From contig CM066326.1 of the NCBI GenBank assembly GCA_033807775.1, positions 90,000,873 through 90,064,872 of the forward strand: a DNA stretch of 64,000 nt, given 5' to 3'. The position numbers and the translations under genes are program-made. Positions 55,372 through 64,000 of this stretch are shown piece by piece. Numbering within the stretch: the stretch's first letter is position 1; each line of letters opens with the position of its first letter. A model generated the notes under the pieces. It ran no database searches. It was not told where the DNA came from and saw nothing but the letters and a program-made list of their open reading frames with translations. The DNA is from Saussurea involucrata (lineage: Eukaryota; Streptophyta; Magnoliopsida; Asterales; Asteraceae).

Positions 55372-56853
55372 AAAGTCTTCAAAGTTTATGTGCGTTTGAT
55401 GACCCACGTCCATGTTTGTCTGGTCATCGGGATCAATAAGAGCTCTCCAACAACTTCCATATTTTAGAGAAAATGGAGAATATAGATATTTTGAGCTAAA
55501 TTTTTGCTCCAACAGTTTTCCTAAAACTATCCCTAAAATGAAGAAAGTATGAGAGAGAAAGAGCTTTTCTTCAAATATGGAGTTAACCCCAAAAAATGAT
55601 TACTAAATGAAAACACCAATAGAAATCTTTGAAAATAAATATTTAGAAATGGATATAATATTTTAATATTATAATCAACGTTTGTTTCTCCAAAATTGGG
55701 AATCTGCCGGAGATGAATGTAAATTTTTTTTGAAGATTTTAACTTTTGGTTTCTCGTTATAACCATTGTGTGTAATAAGGGGTGGTTTCCTAATTTATGT
55801 AAACCGTGTAAACTCAAACCAATCAATCATAATTTCCCTTAGTTATGAGAGTTGATTACTCAATAAATATGAGAGTTGATTAGTCAATAATGTATGAAAC
55901 AATTTCATTAAGAATATATGAAACAAGATTTTGGTTTATTCGGGTTTTAAATGGTTCAGTGGCAAGAGATGTTTAGATTTAGTTAGAAAAAAAATCAAAA
56001 AATAAAAAATAAAAGACAAATCAATCCTTAAATCAAATCATTGGGGCATTATAGCAAACAAAATAGAAGAAATAATACAATTTTCAACATATTGAGACTT
56101 AAATGTCCGTCCAGGGAATTAGAGTTTAATTTAATATTTAAAGTAATTATTTATGGAAGTAAATACTGTAAATTAGATGAGAGGAGCTAGATTAATTTAT
56201 TAGTAATAAATTTTGGTTAAAAAAAAGTAACTAAACCTAAAAGTTGTTGAGCCTAGCAGTTGCCGGAGGTGGGTCATGAGGAAGCCACACCATGGCATTC
56301 GTTGTAGCACCCATGCTTGATCCGAAGGTGATGAAAAAGAAAAACCGAAGAAGGAGCTCGAGTCATCATTGCCCAGAAAACGTACCTGCCATGTGCCCCT
56401 AAACTTCCACATCCGACTAAAAATATATTTTAGGAAGGAAAAAAACTTCCACCGTCAGTGGCATCTTCCACATCGATCGACGGATGTTAGGGCCGGGGAG
56501 ACGTGGAGCTTAGTGGTAAGAGAAGAAAGAGCTTCGATGGCCCATGGCTCTCCGAAGGATATGTCGGAGATTGTTTTTGCATGGTTGAGGAACTCAAATC
56601 GGCCAGAAAAAACGAGACTCCCCGGTCACCGGAAAACCAACCGGATTTAATTTCAGGTGAACCCAAATAGAAACAAAATAACCTTTTATTTTGGCAAAAG
56701 ATTGTCTGAGTCGAGACATCCCCAACAAGATACAACATTTGTCTTCTTCTGAAGGAAAGTTACCTTTTATCAATTGACAATTTTAAAAGCAAAGGATATA
56801 TATATATATATATTATATAAAACAAATAAATAATATATATATATATATATATA
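55372..56853. other. Spacer with unresolved sequence
   Basis: 55440-55530 has 'ctccaacaacttccatatttt' and similar phrases, perhaps a decayed MITE end. 56230-56650 is GC-richer with short open frames on both strands and no recognisable protein. It ends with two TA microsatellites (56796-56853). Confidence 0.4.
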
Positions 56854-59800
56854 CTAGTTGTGTACCCGCGCAATGCGGCGGGATACACATGGTGCGTTTC
56901 ATTTGCAAACCAAGCTATTTGTACAAACTATACAAACCACTAAATTAGGAAACGATAGATATATTTATGGATGATTATTATGATTAATTAAGACAGTTGG
57001 CTTAAACCAATATTAAGGTAGTATAGATGTTTGTGAAGATTCACCAAAAAATTGCATATCTAAAGGGTAAGAAACAATAAGTCCATGAAATAACAATTTT
57101 GTGCTGAACATATTAAATTCACCTCTCTTACAATTGCTGTCACGCCATGAGACGAACCAAACCCTCCAAAACTCCTGCCACTTTGTGGAAGCTCTTTTAC
57201 TCATTTTATGCTTTATTAAGCTTTGACACACCTGTTTCCAGTGAAAGTTGCATGCTGTTGAAACCCCTGTGAGTTGTAACAGTTCTTGTGCCTTCTCGAA
57301 GCTTGATCACCTGTGGCTAGTTTAACTTTCTCTCCATTAACTTCCAAGACCCGACCGCATCAGGTTTTTCCATCTTGATACTTTAGTCCCTGTTGTTATT
57401 TAAATAGGAACACACATATCACTTATTAGTAGGGTGAATCTACAGAGAATGCATACATTATAGAAAAACATCCTACAAAAAAATGTAGACGTTCAAAGAA
57501 TTCCATAAACAGTATAAAGATAACATGAATAGCACAAAAACTAACATTATTTATCAAGGACGACCGGTCGTCCAGTAAATCCACAGAGAGCTCCGTATTT
57601 TGAGCAAACATTAAAAAGTAGTGAGTTTAGAAACATCAAAGATCGATCATATTACATAATGGCCAGAAGAAAACTATGTATGTGTGTTAATTGGTCCCCA
57701 AAGCATGCAAATAGACAGATGCACAATTGATTTTTGGCCATACAATATTTTGAGTCTAAGAGACTTTCCAAATTTTACTGTGTGTTATTAAATAATCCTC
57801 CAATTAGAAGACATGTATACTATTATGCTCAACAACTTCACATTAGTCTAAACCTGAGCAACGCTCCCTCGCTTACACTATAGTAGAAACTCAAATAGTA
57901 GCTTACTTTAATCATGCATACCACAACAACAATCAATTTATGGTTATAAAATAAACAATTCGAACCCAATGGAATACCAATAGGAATTTGGAGGACCACA
58001 ACACAGCCAACTGGTTCTTGATATGAGTTAAAATAGGTCACCAACAAATTCCTATTGGTCCAACTTTCAAATCTATTTCAAGAATTGCATAATGGAATAC
58101 ATTAAAATAGAAGACAAACCTAGATTATCTTCAAAAACAGAACGTAACCCACATCTTCAATCTGGTTATCAGCTCTAAATTTTTCAATTTGGTTCTAAAA
58201 TTTTCAAACTATTGGTGTTGCTGATCAAATCTAGAGGGAGTAAGTATTAATGTTTGCAGCACCAATGTTGAGTGATGCAAATATAACAGCAAGGTTAGGT
58301 GTTTCTAGTAACCATAATATGCATGACCATCCAATTGGGTTATATGTATGTATCTGCGTATACATATATACAAATGTATACAAAAGAGAGAGAGAGAGAC
58401 CCAGAATGTGTGAGGGTCTGAAAACTAATGCATCAAAACTCCGATGTGCATCACGGAAGGTGTTAATCTGAAAAAGCACACTCCTGACAATACCTATAGT
58501 AGTTCAATGTTAGATGAGAAACATCAAAAAATTAATCCAGAAGCAGATTATAATACATAATCCCCCTTAACCTTATTAAAGATTAACTTCCAGCTCCACT
58601 GCCACCTCGATTACAAAAACAACACAGAACAAAAACAAAATGTTTCTCTGATCAAATTCTACTGCATTTTCCTAGAAAAGCGCCTATTGAGACAATTATT
58701 TGCATAAAACGAATTGAAGAAAACTTGATACAGAATTCCTCAAGAGCTCAAGCATTTAGATGTTTGCATAAAAGCACTAAACTAAGAAGCCATTGTGTAA
58801 TACATATGAATTAATTCACTGCAAGATCAGATTATAGACACAAAAATGGCCAGACGATAGAAAAGGCAGCGAATCATATTGAGAAAAAGTTGAAACCAAA
58901 TTGATACAAAAAATGTTGGTTAAGATACCGATATTACCTTCGAATCTACAGTTGAAAGAATGATCGCACAATAAAACCTTGTCGGCATCTGAGTATTCAT
59001 CTCGAAGAGAAATCGAGCAAGAAAATATCAAACCTGGTATTTCGAACATATACAGAGACATAAAAAATTCGAGCAAACAAATATCATAAAACCTGGTTAC
59101 AGTATCATTCAAACCAAAATCGTGAAACCAAAATCATGAAACATGGTTAAATTGTTTTTGGGTTTCGATGTTGAAGTAAGAAACGTCAAACAACAAGTAT
59201 TGAGACGAAATTGAAATCTACAGAGCATGAAATCGATCTTGCTGTAATGATCGATTTGAGAGAGTAGTACATAAACCTAATCGATCGATTTAAGAGAATA
59301 AGTAGACAAAAACCTAAGAGACGATGATGGCTAGTCGAGCTAGGCCATTAACCGCCATTGTGTATCGGATGTGAGGACATAATAGTCTTTCTACAGGGTG
59401 CATTTTGCTAAGGTGACGGTTGGTAGCAATTATGTAAGGCTCTGTAACACAATGAGTTCTTAGCCTACCAAATTTTATAAACACCATAGTCAAATGCCTA
59501 ATCATGAGTTAACTTGAGAAATAAATAACATAGCTTGTGATACATCCATACATACCTCAAAGTCCACTGTCACAGTCTATGCCCCCGTTTTAACACCTAG
59601 TACGGTTTTTAGAGTTGGAATTCTGATGTAGGAAAGGAAGAGAAGCAATAATTAAATAATTATTTCCACAAGATTGATAGTCATAAAACCATCCAATTCA
59701 ATAATATCTACCAAGCACAAACCTTGCTTCCACGGGCATTGGGCTTGATCGTGAATTATACCGAGAAACAACTGGAGTTCTAGAAACACTCCACATAAAA

Positions 59801-61247
59801 CAGGAAAATCAGAGATTAAACTCTCATGAAAAGCAGCTAAATAACTCGATTATCAACCAAAACAAGATATAGCTATCACACTTACCTCTAAATAACTGAT
59901 ACGTAAAAACATAGAAAGGAAGATAAGTGTAAGAACCTTGGTCTGGAGATGGTTCCATCGAAGCTTTCTAACAGGGACCTCCATTCCTATTAACGAACAA
60001 CTTGTCTACAAATAAACACAAGAACATTGGATTATGTACAACTCTCCAGCATCAAAATTTCTCTCTTAGACAATTTAACGAACACCTTGTCTACAAAATT
60101 GATTCAACCATAAAAAAAACCCAAATAGCTTGAAAGCAACAAAATAAACACTCCAGCATTAGATTATGAATACATTTTTGAGATGATATCACCAATACCA
60201 AAAATCGACAATGACGTGAAAAAAAACATAAGAACAACTTGAGGTGAGTGAGTATGAACCAATGAAGAAAGTATTGAAAAAATAGAGTATGAACAGAAAT
60301 CCAAAAATTATAGAAGCTTACCTTGAACCAAAAAATTACTCGAAACGGACCATCGAGCATAAAATACCTGATCAATGGTCAAAACAAAAGTGAATAATGA
60401 ACCAACGAGAAAGAACAGATCTACCGAAACAATAAAAAAACCATAAAGACGATCTATATCGTTAAAGTTTAAACTGCATAGTAAAAAAAAGCAACACTGC
60501 AGTACTTAATCTACGTGTAACCTTTTATCATGTCTTTCTACAAATACAGCCAATCTATCATCTATGTATGTGCATCTCATTCTTCGCCACGAACAACCAC
60601 GACACAACCTCCTCCTTGGATGAGTGATAAGTCCAAAATCTAAAACCGTCAATCAAAACCTTCAAAAAAGTAAAATACTCAGCAAAGAAGCAAAAGCCAT
60701 AAAACCTTACCTCTCAAGATGGAAATATGCCTTAAAAAACAAAGATGAAACCTTACCCGGAGAATGTTGAGAGAAAATCGGAGAACCACGAGGGACTAAG
60801 ACAAAAAGAAACACTTTAATGTCCATATCGGGTTGAAACAATCAGACAAATACGATTTAGGGTTTAAAGAAGCTTACACATCGTTAACAATCAGAGAAGC
60901 ATAAACTCGAATCAATCTAGGGTGAAATTAGAGATGGAGGAGAAGCCCATGATTTTGAATCGTGACCTTGGGGAGGAGGAGGAGAGCGAGAGGTGAAAAC
61001 ATCATGAATGTGACAGTGAGACTTCTTGGGAGTAAAAACCCTGAACCGCCGATTGCAATTTTCAAAAAAAAAATGGTGAGAGAATTAGGTAAACACTGAG
61101 TCGTTTTGCAGAGAAGGGGGAGAGAGAAGTTTTTTTCTCTCTCTCTCTCTCTAAATTTAAGTAATCATGCATAAAATGGTGGTACATATGGCTTGAGAGG
61201 TTGTTTTTAAGAGTTTGGGGGTTAAGTGTATTATAAGATAGTATAGA
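56854..61247 (-). mobile_element. Helitron (non-autonomous), minus orientation
   Basis: On the minus strand the element starts TCTATACTATCTTATAA after a host A (complement of 61248). It ends with a GC hairpin (CCCGCCGCATTGCGCGGG, complement of 56865-56882), then about 10 bases and CTAG, followed by host T. The A|T target, the 5' TC, the 3' hairpin and CTRR are the Helitron signature. It is 4,394 bp and lacks a Rep/helicase gene. The 5' part (61100-60880) looks like a host leader ('cctcctcctccccaaggtca'). Several interior bits have splice-like borders but no recognisable protein. Confidence 0.75.
56865..56882 (-). terminator. Helitron 3' terminal hairpin
   Basis: CCCGC and GCGGG arms around a short loop, about ten bases from the CTAG end. 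In rolling-circle transposition this hairpin acts as the end signal. Confidence 0.7.
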
Positions 61248-61274
61248 TATTATATAAAACAAATAAATAACGGG

Positions 61275-61391
61275 TCCAAGTTAGATTGGAATGAGTGGTG
61301 TAAGGACCCGAATAATGCTTGTAAATCTTTGATGTACCCCTAGCTTCTCGCTAGTTTTTTTCTTTTATCTCGCTGTTCCAAAAAAAAAAAT
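61275..61391 (+). repeat. Possible LINE 3' end
   Basis: 'cccctagcttctcgctagtt' then 'cttttatctcgctgttcc' and a run of ten A. This is the usual look of a plant LINE 3' UTR with its A tail. No ORF is left. Confidence 0.4.
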
Positions 61392-61699
61392 AATATATAT
61401 TATATAAAATAAATAAATAAATAAATAATATATATATTATATATATATTTAAATAAAAAATGATTGGTATGAAAACAATGTAATCATTTACCAATCAACT
61501 TCCAATTCGTTGACCCCCTCTATACCTGACAACTCACCCATAATATTTGATGGAGAAAGGACACCTACCACACCCCCCCCCTTCTCCCAACATCCCCTGA
61601 CAACTCCATAAACCCACCAACCTCCATTCTAAAAGGAAGGCTAATTGCACCTTTTAAATGGGAAATTGACTTAAATTGCACCTTTTAAATGGGAAAATT

Positions 61700-62055
61700 G
61701 ACCTAAATAATCATTTTAAAAACACATCTTCAACTTTTAACCATGCAAGTTATTTGTTTACAAAAATAACCGGAATTCTGCAAGCCTGACACTGCAAGGT
61801 TTGCGGTGTCAGCTTTTTCTGACACAACTAAAAAAAATATTTACTTTTTTAAAAAGATGACGATCCCGCAAGCAACCGCAAGACACTGCAAGCCTTGTGT
61901 TTTGTCAGAAATAATTTTTTTTTCGTTTTGTCAGAAAAAACTGACACCGCAAGGTTTGCGGTGTCAGACTTGCTGGATCTTGGTTATTTTTGTAAAAAGT
62001 TAAGTTGGATGGTTAAAAGTTAAAGATGGGATGATGAAATGGTTATTTTCGATTT
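61700..62055. mobile_element. Foldback-like element with ~140-bp arms
   Basis: The left arm ('taaccatgcaagttatttg', 'acaaaaataaccgg') is the complement of the right arm ('ggttatttttgtaaaaagtt', 'gatggttaaaagtt'). Each arm ends in its own palindrome, GACACCGCAAGGTTTGCGGT plus GTC (the left copy has one change). Just before it, 'attgcaccttttaaatggga' is repeated in tandem. Confidence 0.7.
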
Positions 62056-62059
62056 CCCC

Positions 62060-63030
62060 TTTTTAAATGCTAATGACACTCTCATGATTGCAAATCATGA
62101 TTATTTTTTTATTATTTTTTTTTTGTTTTTTATCTTTTTGTTGTTTTTATATTTTATTTATATTATATAGTTTAAAATGTTTTTTTTTACTTTTTGATTT
62201 TATTTAAAAATAAATAAATATTTAAAAATATAAATATTACTAATTTTTTATAATTATATAATTATAAAAATAAAACATAAACATTGCGATTTAACATATA
62301 AATAGAACATAAAATAATCTATATTACATTCGATTATTCTAAAATAACATTATCAGTGGTACAATTAACAAGTAAAAACTGCGTGTACTTCTGCAATTGT
62401 TGGAAGTATGGTATGCGATGACGATGTTTCACGACTTATAATGGTAATAGAAATAGAAGAGCATGGATGGAAGGAATCATCCTCCGTACAGTTTTCATCA
62501 AATACCCAAAAACATAACCTTTCGTACATAAATATGCTTAAATAACATTTTTAATGGCAGATTTTCAATACTTTCAAAAATACCATAACCCAAAAATCTA
62601 AACCGAGAGAAAACTTATAAATCATAAGAGAAAGAACATACCTTATAAACAGCAGAAATCGAAACCCTCAGTCAAAATAAAATGAACTGGAATTTCTCTT
62701 TTTCTAACCAGAAGGACTGGAGTTGTTGGATGTTGCTAAGTGCTGCTATAACTTAACAACCAAAAAACTCTGCGTCGAACTTCTCTTTTCTTTCTCTCGC
62801 TGTTCTCTCTCTCGATATACACCAGAAAATCAAATAATGTGAAAACTTGCATTCTCATCACCATTTTAGAGAACATATTATATATTTACATTTTTGGTCC
62901 CTGTAATTAGTTATTAAATTACTTTTAATCCCTTACTTTATCATTTTTCATTTTATACTCTTATTATATTAACATAAATAATCGTATATAAACTAAAATA
63001 TATTAAAAATACATTTTTTATTACAAATTA
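62060..63030. other. AT-rich spacer
   Basis: Long T/A runs and a moderately complex 62340-62830 part, with no recognisable frame or element. Confidence 0.5.
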
Positions 63031-63147
63031 TATATCATTGTATTCGTCTCGTCAATACCTTCTAAATGAGCCCAATATTGAATATTTTTTGATTTAATCA
63101 TATTAGGCTCATTTCGAAGGTATTGACGAGACGAATACAATGATATA
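63031..63147. repeat. Near-perfect 117-bp hairpin
   Basis: Two ~48-bp arms ('atcattgtattcgtctcgtc', 'aataccttctaaatgagcc') pair with about three mismatches around a loop of roughly 20 bp. Either a tiny MITE or a small-RNA precursor-like foldback. Confidence 0.85.
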
Positions 63148-63175
63148 ATACTATAATTTATAAAAAGAAAAGAAA

Positions 63176-63208
63176 TATATATATATATATATATAAAACA
63201 AAAAAGAA

Positions 63209-63243
<35 letters not shown>
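63176..63243. repeat. TA microsatellites
   Basis: Two TA runs separated by 'aaacaaaaaagaataatt'. Confidence 0.95.
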
Positions 63244-63246
<3 letters not shown>

Positions 63247-63249
63247 AGT

Positions 63250-64000
63250 GGGTTCAAGGAAAAACCTCAAATAATTAGAAAACTAAAGAACAACCTTATA
63301 GGCCTAGGATTAGACAAATCAAGGGTTAATATTGTTAATGGCCATTTTGTAAATAAAAGCAAAGTCAAGGACATATCAATATATTACTTAAGTTAGAATG
63401 AGGGTAAAATTGGCAAAAAAAAATATGGATCAGATACAAATAACCCTTAAACCCTAGATATTATTCTCACACCCTCAAACCCTACACTCTCTTCTCTCTT
63501 CTCTCTGCAGCCGTCGTCGCCACCGCCGACCGCTACCACCACCGCCGGCCACCACCACCTCCGACCGCCACCACCTCCAACCTACCCTCTCTTCTATCTG
63601 CTGCCGCCACCACCTCCAACCGCCACCACCTCCAACCTACCCTCTCTTTTATCTGCTGTCGCCACCACTGCCGACTGCCACCACCGCCGACCGTCGACAA
63701 ATTTCCAACCACCGCAGGCCCCCCATCCCCACAACATTCAAATTTCTTCTCCATTAACCCCTTTCACACTCAAACTCTTCAATTCCTTATCAAAATTACT
63801 TCACTCTCTTAAACACACAATTACAGTTCGTCGAGATCAGTTCATGGCGCCGCCGACGAGTTTCGTACAGACTCGTTTTCGTCATTCTATGCAGCTTTTT
63901 CTGCATTTTTTTAGCTTTGCAAGTAAGTTATCCAGATTATGAGCGTTTTAATCGTATCTAGACCTGGCAAACGAGTCGTGTCGTGTCGGGTTCACGGGTT
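63250..64000. mobile_element. Second Pack-type element, cut by window end
   Basis: The left end GGGTTCAAGGAAAAACCTC and the next ~150 bp follow the start of the element at 14352-15834. It then carries a similar C-rich leader (63460-63840) and a coding exon. Both copies sit beside TA repeats. Confidence 0.72.
63844..63922 (+). pseudogene. Captured first exon of an unidentified gene
   Basis: The ATG at 63844 follows a leader of over 300 bp. It reads MAPPTSFVQTRFRHSMQLFL and then HFFSF, and stops at a good donor (CAA|GTAAGT, 63923). The protein is not recognised. It differs from the cargo of the sister element, so each copy carries its own fragment. Confidence 0.4.

Noticed and set aside
59314..59505. 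63-codon ORF and neighbours in the Helitron as captured protein
   Set aside because: No recognised motif and no consistent splice structure; it was kept only as a general remark on cargo.

Overview
This is a repeat-dominated, AT-rich stretch of a plant nuclear genome. The evidence is an AP2/ERF repressor gene, spliced genes with GT/AG introns, MULE, PIF/Harbinger, hAT, Helitron and Ty3/gypsy elements with their usual target-site duplications, and many MITEs. It looks like a eudicot, possibly Asteraceae-like; that lineage guess rests only on the general look of the repeats. I see no bacterial, viral or organellar sequence, and no rRNA, tRNA or CRISPR array.

Only two normal host genes are well supported. 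One is an intronless group VIII-type ERF repressor (9435-9956, +) with a complete AP2 domain and a C-terminal EAR motif. The other is the gene for the 9-kDa subunit of the signal recognition particle, SRP9. It lies on the minus strand in four short exons (25530 down to 20635), and its two large introns are packed with transposons. Every exon is too short to stand out as an ORF, but the splice sites, phases and the 102-residue product all agree. A copy of SRP9 exon 1 sits 18 kb away (43482-43602), between 27-bp direct repeats. Fragments of other host genes are scattered through transposons: an ARM-repeat/PUB-like protein, the last two exons of a Raf/ILK-like (VIK-type) kinase, one casein-kinase-1-like exon, and a Ulp1-like protease end.

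Layout: 1-1378, the end of a MULE with a coiled-coil ORF; 1443-3503, a MULE with a 9-bp duplication holding a second nested TIR element; 3632-8925, a 5.3-kb MuDR-type MULE with TIRs over 300 bp, a transposase and a separate PB1-like gene, each with one in-frame stop; 9.3-10.0 kb, the ERF gene; 10237-12415, a small MULE interrupted by a Harbinger element carrying only the Myb-like protein; 13.9-17.6 kb, elements sitting in TA microsatellites, one carrying the ARM-repeat fragment and one carrying palindromic 22-bp arrays; 17.9-20.2 kb, Tourist/Harbinger derivatives; 20.6-25.5 kb, SRP9; 27050-29319, a hAT element; 29.7-33.4 kb, a mosaic of gene fragments; 34.5-40.1 kb, degenerate repeats; 40750-42616, a Harbinger element with an intact DDE transposase and no Myb gene; 44875-54221, a second Myb-only Harbinger element split by a 7.5-kb Ty3/gypsy-type retrotransposon (46122-53626); 54317-55368, another TAA-flanked element; 56854-61247, a Helitron; 61.7-63.2 kb, foldback and hairpin elements; 63250-end, a second copy of the fragment-carrying element family.

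The most interesting pattern is a Harbinger system divided between elements. One element carries only the transposase, two others carry only its usual Myb-like partner, and all three share ends and roughly 200 bp of sequence inside each end. This suggests a two-component family whose parts move separately but might act on each other.
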